Assembly (NCBI GenBank): GCA_030867875.1
Contig: JAOWCC010001634.1
Location: forward strand, 139,954,365-140,018,364
Length of the DNA: 64,000 nucleotides
Direction of reading: 5' to 3'
Origin: Actinernus sp. WN-2022
Taxonomy: Eukaryota > Cnidaria > Anthozoa > Actiniaria > Actinernidae
Numbering within the stretch: the first letter of the stretch is position 1; the number at the start of each line of letters is the position of its first letter. Shown in pieces: positions 33,647-48,600 of this stretch. Below the pieces are notes generated by a model. It was not told the origin of the DNA. It saw only the letters and a list, made by a program, of their open reading frames with translations, and searched no databases. Made by a program: the position numbers and the translations under genes.

Positions 33647-36600
33647 CTAAAACACAAATACAAACTTTTGGTAAAACAGATTTTCGCTTACTTCATTGTT
33701 CACAATTTGTCACATTAGCATAAGTAGAAATGCACTCGATAAACAAACAAATAGCACTGCAAGTGTTTGGCATAAAAGCTGTAAACTCACTTATCAAACT
33801 CATTAATAACTCATGAAGCAAAAACAAAGGAAATCAATAAAACATCAGTGTCTTTTTATTCTACTTGAGATTTCGTCCTGATTTTAAATGCAGCCTGACT
33901 TACATAAACTTTGGCTTCGATTTTCTCGGCCAAAATAAGTCATGACGAGACCGATTCAAATAACTATAGACCGATTTCTTTTTTAGTTTATTATCTAATT
34001 TTAATAGAATAATTGAAAAGCTGATGTACAATAGAATGAAATGGGTATGTAGATGATTATCAAACTCATTAATAATTCATGAAGCAAAAACAAAGGAAAT
34101 CACCGTTTAAATCTGATACAGATTTCGTCCTGATTTACATAAACTTTAACTTCGATTTTCTCGGCCAAAATAAGTCGTATCGCCAAAATAACTGAATACA
34201 CGACTCTCTACATCTAGACGTTTGATAAGTGCGACAAAGAGTTCGCGTCCGATCTTTATGGGATTTACAAACTCTCGCTGTCAGCTCGAGTTTGTAAATC
34301 TCATAAAGATCGTCCGTCTCATTCTTTATCTAGTACATAAAAACCTGCACATAGTTACACCATTTAAAAAGGTCTATACGTTAGGGCGGCAAGGGATACC
34401 ACATAGCTATACAAACACCTGTAAATGTAGTTTAAAAAAAAAGTTCTCACTGCAAATTCAAATTTACTGCTCTCACAATAAGCCTTTGCAAGAAAATCTG
34501 ACTTCATTTATTTAAAGGCACTTGTACGAGATCGGTAGTTTTATTAAGAAAACCTGGTTGTAAATGCTATTTTCCACCTCCAATGGATTGTCGATCTTTC
34601 TAAAACAGCGTTTTGAAGTTTGTTTGCCATCTAGTAAAGCCGTTCCCATGGGATCACGAGCTCAAATCATTGGTACATGTATTACTATATATCATTTTAT
34701 GTCGGTACGTGACTGTTTCCTGTTACTCAATGGTTTATAGTTATTCGGCAATGGTATATCGTTTTACAGAATTTTAATGTTTCACAAGAGCATTAAATGT
34801 AATGCTGGATTGAATTGGATAACTTTATTTTGTCACGGTTGTTCCATCCAATAAATAATCTAAAATTATGCCTAAATAAAAAACCTATAACTTCATGATG
34901 TAATATTTACATAAAAAATAAATTAAATCCTGCTTTAACGTGGATGCCGTGAATTAGTAATTTCAGAAGTCATAGCAGAGTAATTTGTCTTTTAGCGAGT
35001 TAAGGGGATCCGATTGGCGAATATCAAGGGGCAGGCTGTTCCACAATCTCCTAAAACTTCTTTTAAGATAGTCAGTGCGCGGATGTGGAATAGCCAGCTT
35101 ATTAATTAGTAAGATCGCATAGTGAATAATTAACTAGCTCATTCCTAAAGATAAATTTCGAGCAAAGATAATCTGGAGCTCAATTATTTAGTGACTTGTA
35201 CATCATAACTGCAGAATCTAGTAAATGTTGGTGTTTTATGTTTTTCCAGGTAAGAGTTTCACGCAGTGTCTAGTATTTGAATCAAATTACGCGTTCAATA
35301 AAACACGAGCAGCACGATTCTGCAATTTCTGTAGCTTGTCACATAAACCCTTGCCACAGTTACCCCACGCTTCGCTACAGTAAGCAAAGTGTGGTTGGAC
35401 TAGTGCATTGAAAATAGTCAAAAGACTCGAGAAAGGGACGAAAGGCTTCACTCTTTTTACGGCGCCAATACCAGCAGAGATCTTTTTAGATATATGATCA
35501 ATGTGGGTATCCCAAGAGAGATTTTCATCAATGAATACTCCTAAAGATTTGGCTGTCTGGACCTGTTTAATAGCAACGTTATTTATTGCTGGTGTTGGGA
35601 TGTGGGGAATTTTTATGCGTTTTTGATTTGAAACAATTAACATATATTCTGTTTTCTTAAGATTAAGGGTTAATTTGTTTGCGTTAAGCCATGTATTAAC
35701 ACAATTGAGATCGGAAGCTAGTTGGCCATCGAGCTCAGAAATGTTATCGTTCGTAAACGGGAGACTTATATCATCCGCGTACATTCTAGGGACTGAATGT
35801 GTCAAACAATTTGGAAGATCATTGATGTACATAAAAACATTCTTGGGTTGCAATCATTCCTAAGGGAATACAATCACAAAAGCGTAGCGGCCATCTTGGT
35901 TGGTAGGAACAAAAGGAGGATAACGGCGAGCTTTCAAAAAGATAGTCCCTTGGGGAATACCACATTTTAGAGAGCGTGGCTGACATAACGAACCGTTTAC
36001 GAAACACTTCTGCTTGCGATTAGTCAAGATTTGAACCAAGAGTGCGTTTGGCCTCTAACTCCATAGTGCCAAAGCTTGTCTAAAAGAATCTCATGGTTGA
36101 CAGTCTCAAATGCCTTTTTCAGGTCAAGAAAGATAACGGCATTGTCCCAATGCTAATAAGACAAAACATGTAAATAAAAAAACAAAAGCAGCTTGGAGAA
36201 AAAGTAGCCAACTAGAGGGAGAAACCGCCTAGCCTGATTTGGTTCGAGGTCATACTTGAACCATCTGAATATCAGGCTAGGAGAAACCCGACATGAGCCC
36301 TACAATGGTTCTGATTAGGGGGGGGGGGGGGGGGAGGTAAAATTTTCAAAATCAGTGTGAAATGGGGGATCTTTTTTGATGGAAGTGAAGTGGACATTAT
36401 GAAGGGAGAGTAAGTTTTTGATATATTCAGGTTCGAGGAGGGGTAACGTTTTTATTATATGGACGAGTGTTTTACTGAGAAATAAACCACTGATATAATT
36501 CATACGAAACTACACCCGGGTACTGAGTAGAGTATTTTCCATATCCTCACTAGTGAAAATATTGATGACGTCACGTTTGCCGCCTTTTGAACTACAAAGA

Positions 36601-39600
36601 TGGCGGCAGGTTTGTAAAAATCACAGAGGAAGATGTAAACAGCTTAAATGAGCTGCATGACAATGAATATTCCGAGCACAAAAAGCCAAATACGATCTAA
36701 AACTCTCTAAAGATTTACTCGCCTGCAACGAAGAGACAAGAAAACCTGATGAAACTCCCCAGAATAGCTTAGAAAAATCACTAAGAAGTTTGTACTGACA
36801 GTAAGTAAAATTAACAGATAAGAGTTCTTAGAGCAGTTTAATTGTCCATATTATAAAAAGAAAATTACACGGTGGTTTGAAGATATGAAGTTTATCCTCG
36901 AGAGTGAGCGCATAATCACCACCGTGTAATATCCTCTATATACGTGCTTGGGTTAATAAATCACCCCATACCACGTCCCTCCCTCTGCTATACATAACTC
37001 TGCTATAAAGTCCCTATAACTACCTCATCTGTGTCCCCAGGTGTCACCAGGGCGGAGTTGACGATTTTTGGGCTGATGCACTCCACCAGGTCAATGACTG
37101 CAAGACTGGTACAGATAGTGGGATCCTTGAAACTAGTGATGGTATTGGTCTTCTTCTTACCGTTCAGCTAGAAAATAGACAAAACTAAAATAAGAACAAT
37201 AGGAAACAATATTCTGGGTGCCAGAGGCTCAAACAAATAAAAAGTGAAGAGGAGAAAGAAGAAGAGTTGCACTTCCATGTGCTTAGTTTAAAATCAAGAA
37301 AACATGTCAAACCAGTTTTTGTTCGGGCCTTCCAACTCATTTATACTTACTTCTCAAACTCATTAATAATTCATGAGCTTTTTAGTCAATCAGAGGACTG
37401 CATTTGGCCAGGTGGATGAGTTTGGAAACCCAATGAAACACCAGTTGAAAATCACAAGTGTTTCAACTAATTTTCAACCCTAGTGGTGAAACTGTTCTTA
37501 ATCATCATATTTATGAACCACTAACTACTTACATACTGATAAACTACGAGTAAGGAGTGAAGAAGTAAAGAAATGACATAGAAAGTGTGCCTCCACTTGA
37601 GTTCGAACCCCGCCCCTGCCAACTGCTTGTACTTAAATTCTTCCCCATAATATTACTGGTATGCTAATTGAAATCACTGCAAAAAAAAGAATAATAAGCC
37701 ATCTATTGAATAATTATATACAACAGTCCGAACAGTAAACAATACTTGCTAATGATGTTTGAAAAGAAGCTTATGTAAATTTTCGATTTAGCCATTCGCA
37801 AGAGAAGTAATTTCAAACTCCCAATATTTTGAAAACAATAAAACCCTCAAGGCTTAATGCCTCTCGGGGTTCAATTGTTTTATCAATATTTGGATCCCCT
37901 GATGAAACACTACAATTCATGTTTGAAATTAGTGAGTACTTACTTACGCAGTTGTTTACAGTGTTGATAGTGTACATGTATATAAACTTAGTGTAAAGAG
38001 ATATGCCTATGAGAGGTGATAAATAAACTAAGTAGAAATATTTGGGAAATGCCTAGCCTAGAGTCTAAATAAACGGAGGTTTTCGAGTTGACACTAGTCA
38101 TCTTATGTAAAATTTGTTATGTAGTCATCAAAAAACATACGAATACATACAAATACTTACAATAATAGCAATACTTACAACAATAGCGACCATTTGTGAA
38201 ATAACCATACACTTATGTTATCTCTTGTAACTGACTGAGTGAAACAAAAATTGTTGTTGTTGTTGTTTGTTGTTTTTCTGGGTAAGTCAATAAAATAGAC
38301 CTAGTCAGCTTGCCTGTTCGTTGTCCCATTTCAGACCACCTGACTTTTCCCTTGAGTAATGCTTTTTTGTTTTTCTGTATCCCAAGAGGAAATGTACCAA
38401 TTTCTATAATTGGAAAACAAAGCACTGAATCCTCTGGAGAACTATCATGTGGTCTGAAATGGGGCAACAAACAGGCAAGCTAACCAGCTCTATTATTGTC
38501 AGATCAGCACTCACGGTTGCACCTGGTAATGAGTAGATTATCCAATCAGGGAGGAGGTTCAAATTCTTAACCTAATGCTTGCATGGAAACCACTGATAAC
38601 AGAAGCATGTCAATTTGCTCTCAACCCTAAGAACCAGACCCTTTTCTTGGCCATCCCTTCATGTAGGACGACACGAATTGCTACCAAATTGTATTCTATT
38701 GTATTGTATTGTGTTGCATTCTATAGTTGTATTGAATTGTATTGTGTTGTATTCTATTGTATTTTTGGTAAAAATTTGTGTCGTCCTACATAAAGGGATT
38801 GCCCTTTTCTTTGACTCTTTACTTTAACCCTTTCAGACCCAAAAGTAACATCCAAATTCTCCTAACTGAACTTCATACATGTCTTGTAGTTAAGTTTAGA
38901 GAATTTGGTGTCACATCAAAACCATTTTTTTCAGGTGATCAACTCCAATATTCTCATGACCTGCCTCACTTTGCTCTTACAGATAAGTTAGATGTTGATC
39001 ACCCTTGGGGATTAAAGGTTAATGCAGGTGTGTGTCAGCTGAGAATGAGCTTGAGAGATGCAGTTACCGTTTTGTTCACCCACTCCACAATGTCTGCATC
39101 CTTTAGTGCCGGGGAGCCTTCAGGTGCCAGTCTGGACAAAACGGAATAGGTGAAGGCTCGCATCATCTGCCACACCAGAGCTGGAAATACAAACAACACC
39201 TTTAACATGTGGTGCCACTAGAGCTCAGGAGTTATCAGATTACATCAAGAGGAGGGCATGGGGAGGAGAGGGGAGGGAAGGGGAGAATTAAAACCCCAAA
39301 ATACAGTATACGAAAGAAAATGTCCAAAATACCCGACTAACATTGTAACACCAAAACATTCAGTAGGATAACTTGGTCAACAGGTGAAATATTGAATTAT
39401 TTCCCTAAGATGTCAAGATATAATATAGCTCTTTTTTTTCCTTCACATATGTTCAGTCTACCTTGTCCCCAGGGTCTGGATTTTGATGGCCACTGCCAGT
39501 AGAGGGTGGGAAATTTGACAACCTCCATCTTGGAAAAGTTCAGAGGGCCTGGTGACTAAGTGGTACTGAATCAAAGATGGCAGAGGCCAATACTGGCAGC

Positions 39601-42600
39601 AAGGTGCATATCTTTGTCATTTTATTGAGGTAATCCTGCAGCCTTGAATGCATTTAAAAAAAATTCATATCATGGTTTCAGGCTTGGCTGTTATTGTTAA
39701 ATAAACTGTTTTGGCACCCTTGGGATAACTGGGGATTGACATCCTCAGATGTCCCCGGGTGGGGACTTTGATTAGCTGCCTCTCAAAATGTTAAAATGCT
39801 CCTATGGTCTAAATTCAAAATTTGTTGAAAAAACATGGGAAACATATGAGTTTTTTGAAGGAGCATAATTTGACATTTTGGATGAAGTTTTATCTTTTGT
39901 TTTCTAACAATACACGCAGCTGTCATCAGATCCAAAATGTATCAATATTTTTCATAAACTAAAATAGATTTTATTTGCCCCCACAAATTTTCAATTTCGA
40001 CCATATATGCATATTGCCAACAATTTAACAGCAATTTGTTCCAAGGGTTTCCTTTAATAAAAATTATCTTAAATATTTTTTGTAACAAGTTCAATTAAAT
40101 TAGTTTATTTTTAGGACATACCTAAGGTCAAAATATCATTGCCCTGATGAATATCTGATCCATCAATTCCCACTAGGCTGAAGTTCATGTCCTTGGACAA
40201 GCCCAGTTCAACGGCATAGTTACAGTTTGCAATCTTCTTCATCTTTCCACCCATCTGTTTTTCACAATGTTCTTTATTGCAAACTCTGTTCCAGTCAACA
40301 ACTTCATATTTTATTTTATCATATAACTAAAAGATAATAGAAAAACAGAACATAAACTAATATGCTTTTGATATGTGACAAGATGAACAGTGGAATAGGC
40401 CTTTTGCAGTTATAGGCAATCACATGGTGGTGCTGGCTGTATCGCAAAAAAAAATGCATTTATTTACAGTAAAGACACCTGAAGGAGAATGTTATTGTTA
40501 TTAGCCAAACCTTCTTGGTAAATGCTATTTTCCACCTTCAGTCCATTGTCAATCTTTCCAAAACTGTGTTTTGAAGTTTGTTTGCCATCCAGCAAAGCCT
40601 TTCCCATGGGATCACAAGCTCATTTAATTTGTTATTGAAGTGATGTATCAGTATGTGACTGTTTCCAGTAAAGCCTTTCCCATGGGATCACAAGCTCATT
40701 TAATTTGTTATTGAAGTGATGTATCAGTGTGTGACTGTTTCCAGTAAAGCCTTTCCCATGGGATCACAAGCTCATTTAATTTGTTATTGAAGTGATGTAT
40801 CAGTATGTGACTGTTTCCAGTAAAGCCTTTCCCATGGGATCACAAGCTCATTTAATTTGTTATTGAAGTGATGTATCAGTATGTGACTGTTTCCAGTAAA
40901 GCCTTTCCCATGGGATCTGCAAACTCATTTCACTCGTTATGGATGTATCAGCACGTGACTCAGTTACATGTACTGTATAGCTGAAAAAGGCCTATTGTGG
41001 CATGACGATGCTGAAGGACACATTATGTACTATATCTGTTACTGTTTAACTCCATTTTATATATTGGATATGATTTACATACCAAATAATGCAATCTCCC
41101 ACATGATCAGTAGTAATGAACATACAATGACAGAACTAAACTTTCTCTACTCACCTGGAAGAGAACCAGACCATCATGGAAATCTGTATACAGCCAGGTT
41201 ACAAAAGGATTGACCCCAAGACTGTTAATCCAATTGCGGTATGCTGCAAAACAATGCAGTATAAAAACATATAATTAATGCTTAATGCTATCATATACAT
41301 TGTAAATGCATGTGCATAATTTGTACCAATGCTTCTAGGTGTCACCAATTATAATGCAGCAATGTTATAAATTTAGACAATGCCTAATCAAAACACCCAT
41401 GCTTTGAGAGATTTATCAGTAGTTTATTATACCTTCCCTTGCCAACAACAAAGGCGAAGAATAGTATGGAAAACTTCCAATGTAATTAACATACATTTTA
41501 TCCCTTTCCCTTTGGCTAGATGGTGTTTTCTTTACATTTTCACAGTAAACAAAGGTCAACAGCATACAGTTACCTACAATTTTCACTTGTATACTGGACA
41601 TCTCAGACAACACTTCAGGCATAATTATTCAAGCAAAATCATGTGTGTAAAATTCATTACTGCAGCCTATTGTCTTACTTTACTTCTTAGCTGAATCATT
41701 ACTTAAATATTATAAAAGTTCAAAATTTTGTATTAGCACCACAACTTACAAGTCAGTTCAATCTTCACTGATCGGCCCTCGATATTGCAGGCTACTTACT
41801 GAGTTCTTCTCTGGACTCCTCTTTGATATCCTCATCATCAAGTCCTTCGGGTTTTTCTTCTTCATCAAGTGGTGGAAGGTTGGGGAAGGTGTTGAACAAA
41901 TTGGCTACAAAAGCCAAGTTGAGTTTTTGATTTCCTGAGACAACATCCTATTGTGAAAAGAAAAGAAAAGAAAATTACATTATGGATGCAACACCACATT
42001 TTAATAACTTTTGAAGTACATGCATGTACATGGTTCAATCCAAAAAGTGAGTTGCACGGGACTGTACTAATAATTCAACTACATGTATTCACATGATCAA
42101 TGTAGAATCTACATGTACATTAATTTATTTATGAAAATAAATGTTACATTATGTACATGTAGGTGCACTCTAAACCAAAACAATGACACTAACCTTTGCT
42201 CTAACAAACCTCCTACAGTTGATCTTTTCTGCATTCCTTAACATTTTCTCTGCTTTCTTACTGTGATCAGCAATCTGACCATAATCAATGCAAACAAACA
42301 ATGTTACTTGATTTGGATGTTGGTGATAATTAATTAACATAGTTACATTAATAATACATTATTGTACTGGTACATGTATTCCAAAAAAGGCAGTCATAGA
42401 AAAACGGATTGTGGTTGTAGGTGTGAAAGTCTCATTAATTTTGTCTGGTTTGGGTCAAAAGCTTTAAGATGAATATTATTGGTTTTCTTCACATCAATTT
42501 TTGAAATACACCATAGTCAGTATCCATTCTGCATACATGTAGCTACACACTCAGGGATAACCAAAGTCCTTTGTTATTTGTCTGTGATAACCTTCTTGAA

Positions 42601-45600
42601 ATAAAATTATGTACATGTTTCCTTCACCATACTGTATATATATATATATATATTATATATACAGCTATTTCAATTAATGTTGTCTGGGAGATAGGGAATA
42701 CTGCCCCGTATAAGCTAGGGCATTAGGGAATAGAGTATTAGGGAATATGACATTAGGGATATTGCATTTTAAAAATGTCGGACGGCTGTTAACAGACTAA
42801 AAATGGATAAATAAACCGTAAGCTAAGTTGACTTAAAGTCTTCCAGGTCGTATCCCGATAATTCATTATACATTTTTTTTTTAATACTTACATGTATATT
42901 ACCCTATTCCCTAATACACTGTTCCCTAAATGCCCTATTCCCTATCTCCCAGACAACATACATTGATATACATGTAGCTGTGTATGTATATAATTTTATA
43001 TAAAATACATGTATACCGATATTCAGTATGTATGTATAGTACTATGCAAGTTTGGGGAAACATTTCTATGGTGGCAAAGTACAGACATACATGTATTCAT
43101 GTATTGCTTCCCTTAGGACCCTAGGAAGACTTCAATTCTACAAAAATATGTTAGCGGAGGGGGTGGGGGATGGAGGGTAAAAGAAAAGTCTTTAGCTCAT
43201 GATATTGTTTTACTGGCCAGGGTTAAAAAGGAAGAGCGCAATTAAATTACTGCAGAGTTCGCAAACTTCAATTTGTGAACAAGTACAACTTTTACTATAC
43301 AGTGTACATGAAGCTATAGAAGTAGTCTGTATGACTTTTGGACTCACAATCTCTCTTCCAATTCTGCCGAACTATGTTAGAGAAATCAGAGAACAACTTC
43401 ACTCGCATCTGAAGCTTGCTGTGAAATTAGAATGATAACTTCTGCTTGTCGATTAATTATAAGTGTTACAGCCTCTTTGGCATTATTTTGTTTCTAATAC
43501 AAATTTATGAGGTGTTTGGCTACTTGTTCCATGTACAAATGTGCTTCATGCAGGGATTCAGATTGTCATCAAACAGGACTATGACCGATCATTATTTTCA
43601 CAAAAAAATTCAACTAGGCAGAATATAATATGCTGGTCTGATTGCTTTCTGTTTCCTTCTGTTCAAAAATGTTTTCATGAAAAGCACTGAATTATATTAT
43701 GTTGTACATGTAGTTTAAATTTCATCTGAGTTTTGTTTTTTTTAACTTGGAATTTCTTGTACTTTTAATTTTTAGCTTGGAATTTCAAAAAAACTGTGCA
43801 GAAATTGACAACACAAACCAGTATCCCATACAGGTGAGAAAATATGTTCTGGCAAATAATAGCAGATGGTCGGCTCCGACTCGGGGGCCTCTGGCCCCCT
43901 CATCGGGTACTAGTAATACTATCACATAATAGAAGGGCTGTGTGCAAAAAGGGCGTAAGTGTTTCCTGATCAGATTCTAAATTCTCCTTTAATTTCTTTG
44001 TTTTCTAAGGGAGAATTTAGAATGTGATCAAGAGTCACTCATGCCCTTTTTGCACACAGCCCTTCAATAGTAAATGACAATAAATATTGCATAATTATTC
44101 ATTGGTGCTTTACATCAATCACATCAGTGGCAAAGTGGCTAAGACTCAGACCAACAAATCCAGTGGTTGCCAGTTCAAACACCAGCAAGGACAGTTAAGG
44201 TAAAACAAATCTGGTAATTAATATAGTTGATTATATGGGTACAATGTAGCACTGTAGGAGAGGGCTAGGGGAAGAAAGTGACAAGGGAGAAGTAGGAAAA
44301 CAGAGGGGGAGGGGGTGGATTTACTTTTAGTACATAAAAATTCCCTAGTTAAAAAAAATCTAGTTCAAAACTGTTCTGAACTGAGATGAAATTTGAACTA
44401 CAAATGTACAACATATACATGTATAGAATTATACTTATCTTCCAGAGCTCAGTAGCCACTTAATTAGTTGTAATATTTAAGTAGAAATATTTTGGTAAGG
44501 AAATACATGTACATTATTTGATGTTTTAAAGCAAATTTATGCTTGCATAAATTGTAGTTAATGACCAACCGCAGCCCGTTGTGTATAATATGCTGTCCTA
44601 ACTGTCTTACTAAATTATTGTCCTATTGATCTAACCAAGCTATTATGGACAGATAGTATACAATCCAACAAAATCCCTGGTATTTTTGTCTATTATAACC
44701 GTTTTCATTGATTAGTGCAACTGTGAATGTTTCAAGTTGCATTTGGAAAATTGCATTCAGCTGACCATCAATCAAATGCATATAATGAGCCTTTTGCAGG
44801 AATGCAATCAAGTGGTTGTACTGGGTGGCAAAACAATCTTAATTCACACATTTAACCCTTTTGCTCCTGAACTGGCCGTAACCGGCTGTAACCGGCCAAT
44901 ACAAAGCATGTAACTGGAAAAAAATATTGCATCAAATCTAGACATGCTGGAAATACGATGTTGCGATATTATTTCAAGGGATGAATGACTTAAAAGCCAG
45001 AGCTACAACAGGGATTGCTTGACTCTCCCACTTTAGAAAAAAACTTATTTGTTTTAGAGATCGTTTTTAGTTTTTGATTTTCACGAATTTTGAGGAGCTG
45101 AAAATCAGTTCAAAAAACCTTTCCATTCCACTTGAAATCAAAAGCAAACAAAATCAGCACTCAGTTGTTACAGTGTACTTTCTTTAATCCTTCCAACTAC
45201 CAGGTTTGTTTGCACAAAACACATCAAGCGACTGTGAACCACACCATGTTTACATTGCATTTCACTCTACCACATTTTCAGGCTGCTCCCACCTCCAATT
45301 GCATGCTGGGTAATCAACAAAAAAATTGACAATGGGTCCCCCTCTCTGGCACTACTATAGGTTTACTGGAAACTAATTAAGCGCTCGGGTAAGCAGACTA
45401 CTTTTTTTCTTCGAATTTATTAGAGTGAAAAAATATGTGTTGCATTGCAGGCTAGATACATGTATATAGTCCAGTCATTCTGTGGTTTGACCTGCCACTA
45501 ATTGCAACAGAAGGTTTTTCTTTGGAAAATGGTCTAATAGACTGTCATGAACAACATATAAAAAGTCCTAACGAATCGGAGTTGCGAAAAGCCCTCAAAA

Positions 45601-48600
45601 TTAGGATAATTGATACGCACGCTCTCCTGCAACATGAAAACGAGGCTGAAACCGGAAGTTGCCTTATTTCGCTCGTTAAATGATCAATGATGATCGGAAT
45701 TTCGCGGATATATATCTGGGATAGCATTAACTAATTGCTCAATCTATTTTCGTGTGTTATAACCGTATTCCAACATGTAAATGCTACATTTCCAACGGAA
45801 ATATCACTAAAGTACACCTAGTGGTATGAGTTGTATTCAATGTGTATTTTATATATTTTTTTAATGGTCATGATGAATTACATAAGCTTTCATATCATGC
45901 CAAAGGCATAACTACACATGCACGAAGAACCATTACTTGTGGGTTCTAGTACGTGGAGTATTTATATACAAAACGCGTCACTCAGCCAGTGATCAATGCG
46001 CTTACATCATCATAACTGGAAAAACGGCAAAAGCCAGTAAACAACTATAATATACTCCTATCGGTAAATGAAGCTGATGGGTGATGTCGACAACACGGGT
46101 ATGGACGTCGCAGTACTTTCGGGGCTGAAGGCACTAGAATGTATTTATTCTTCGTCACTGTCGTCGCTTTCTGGGGTAACGACAGAAGAGTTTTGGCATC
46201 CAGAACCTTTGCACTGTCCACACGCCGGCGAACATTCTATACTGTGCTTGCGACAGGAGCATCGCATCGTGCCACATCCAGTAGAGCAGTTGCATCGCAC
46301 TATGCGTAAAAGGCTCTCTGGTGCTGGCGGTAAATCCGTCATCACAGGGATCACCTGGCCATCGTTTGACTCCCAACCCCACTCTTCTACATGTATGTTG
46401 ACCTCTGCCCCCCTCCATTGTTGGACTTGTGCGTAGACGCGGAAACTGTGGTACCTGGCTGCAGCGGATGTTGGTGGGAGACTGTTGGGCTCTATCTTGG
46501 TTGTTTTCGTCGCCAACTTTTCTTGGTAACGCTGATATCGCAGATCATCAAGTCGTTGCCCTGGCTTTCCGTTGTTGAGCAGCACAAAAGTACTTTCCCC
46601 AGCTGTCGCAATTTCATCTTTGCTTGTCGATGATCCTTGGAACGATTGAGCGTGCTCCTTCAGATGAGAGGATGTCTCAAACTTTCTTAAGATCTTTCCT
46701 TTTCCTATCCCGTGAATGCGAGAGGTGGTATCACATCCGAGAACCGCGTGTATGTAAAGGATGTTCTCACAGACGTGTCTGCCTAGCTGGTCTTGTGTCT
46801 TCTTAATATTCCAGACGCGCCGACGAATAGAATTGCTCTTCGGCTCGGGGATGAAAAACAGGTCATGAGATTCTAGTTCGCCGTAGAAGAGTAAAAGGAT
46901 TAGCAGGTCTGTGTCATCCCCGACAAGTACGGTGGTGTTGGTCCTCGCAGACTCGACAGCCGTCTTCACAATCAGCAAGTCCGCGTCGCCATCTGCATGA
47001 TGCGTCTCACACTGGCGCTGTCGTAGAAACCTACTAAGCATATATAGAAACCTCTGCTTGTTCTTAGAATTTGATAAGAACACATCCTTTCTCATGGTGA
47101 CTTGCATGTCCTCAGTAAACGTCACAGCTGGCGCAACCTTTCCTGATGTTCTTCTCTGCTGCATCATCTGCTTCGTTGACATGCTGGTGGTGTATCCGTC
47201 AAAGACAACGATTGCCTTTCCATACTTTTTTGTGACATAATCACAATATCTAGCGCAGACTTCACTGAAGGTCGCTGAACCGGGATTAGGCCAGAGTACT
47301 CTGTGAAGAAGCGCGCCTCCGTCTAATACAAATTGCAATCCAGGGTCACTTGGGGCTTTCTCTGCTGTAACAAGTTGGGAGAGACTGGACCAGATAGCAT
47401 CGGCTAGAGCTGGCTTATTGGCCTGGCGTAGCATCAGGGAAGAGTCGAATAATGATGTTGGGTAGCTGCTCAGTTCGTAACGAAATACCATCGACAGCTC
47501 TTCGCCAGTGCTGGATGCCAAGATTAACCGCTGAAACAGTAACTGTGGGTCCACCTCTACTCGCTCACCATCAATCTTGATAGAAGACTTCGCTGCTAGG
47601 GTAATAGCCTGATCAACTTTTCTAAAAGTGTACTCTGATGGTGTACGGCCAGTCATAGATGCAAGGATCTTCTCTCCAATCTCTTTTGAGTTGTCAACAT
47701 TCACGGAACTGTCTCCATTTACTCCATTCATCGTGTTCCTTAAATGTGGATCCGGGGAAAAGGGGCTCCGATCGTGTAGTGCTCTTAGAATGGTTGTCGT
47801 GTCTTTCACATCACGGGCTCTTCTGCTTGGGGACATATCCTTGTTTTGCTCGCTTGAGTTGAAGTTGACTCCCGTGAGTTCTTGCATCACGTCATTTACA
47901 TCAGCGCATGTGGGCATGGCGAGTAACCAAGTCAGACGCTGCTGTTCCGTCATTCCCCTGCCTCTTGTCAAGCCGCCACTTGTCTTCAGAGTTCTCATAA
48001 GAACCTGTTCAATGATGAGGTCTGTGGACAGTCCCGCCCAATATCGATCGCTGCGTCTGACCACATGCAACCCAGCCATGAATTTCCGGTAGACTTCTGG
48101 GTTATCATGCTCGAGCTTGCTCATGAACTGCAAGTATATGCTCACGCTCTTGACATAGAGATTGTGTCCTGCTGCAGCAAGGTTCGGTAGCATTTGAGAC
48201 ATGGCTTGTAAATGAAGTTCCCAGTTGGCAGTACGCTCGGCTTTTATGAATGTTCTTATAATATTTATCATCTCCATGTACTGCAGCCATAAGGCAGATG
48301 TGCGACTTCGCTCTCTTAGGGTTTCTTGGGTAGCTTGGACACGAGCTCGAATGGGCTCCCATACGTCTTCCGCGTTGACCTCTTCCCAGGTTTTTTCCTT
48401 TTCCAACAGCTGCTTAAACAGTAATCGGGCCTTTTCAAGTAGATCATCGCCAGTTTCGGGGTTTACTGGGAATTGAAACGACACAAAATAAGTTTTCTGT
48501 TCAAAGAAATGTCAAACACTCTTTAGAAGCGCGCTACGAAAAAAATCATTCTAAGAGATCCAAAAAAGCCACTGTGATAAATTTGCTTTAGCATGACTGC

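Noticed and set aside
46068..48476. Plus-strand frames of 60-154 codons opposite the nuclease gene
   Set aside because: Shadows of the long minus-strand coding exon; no motif of their own.
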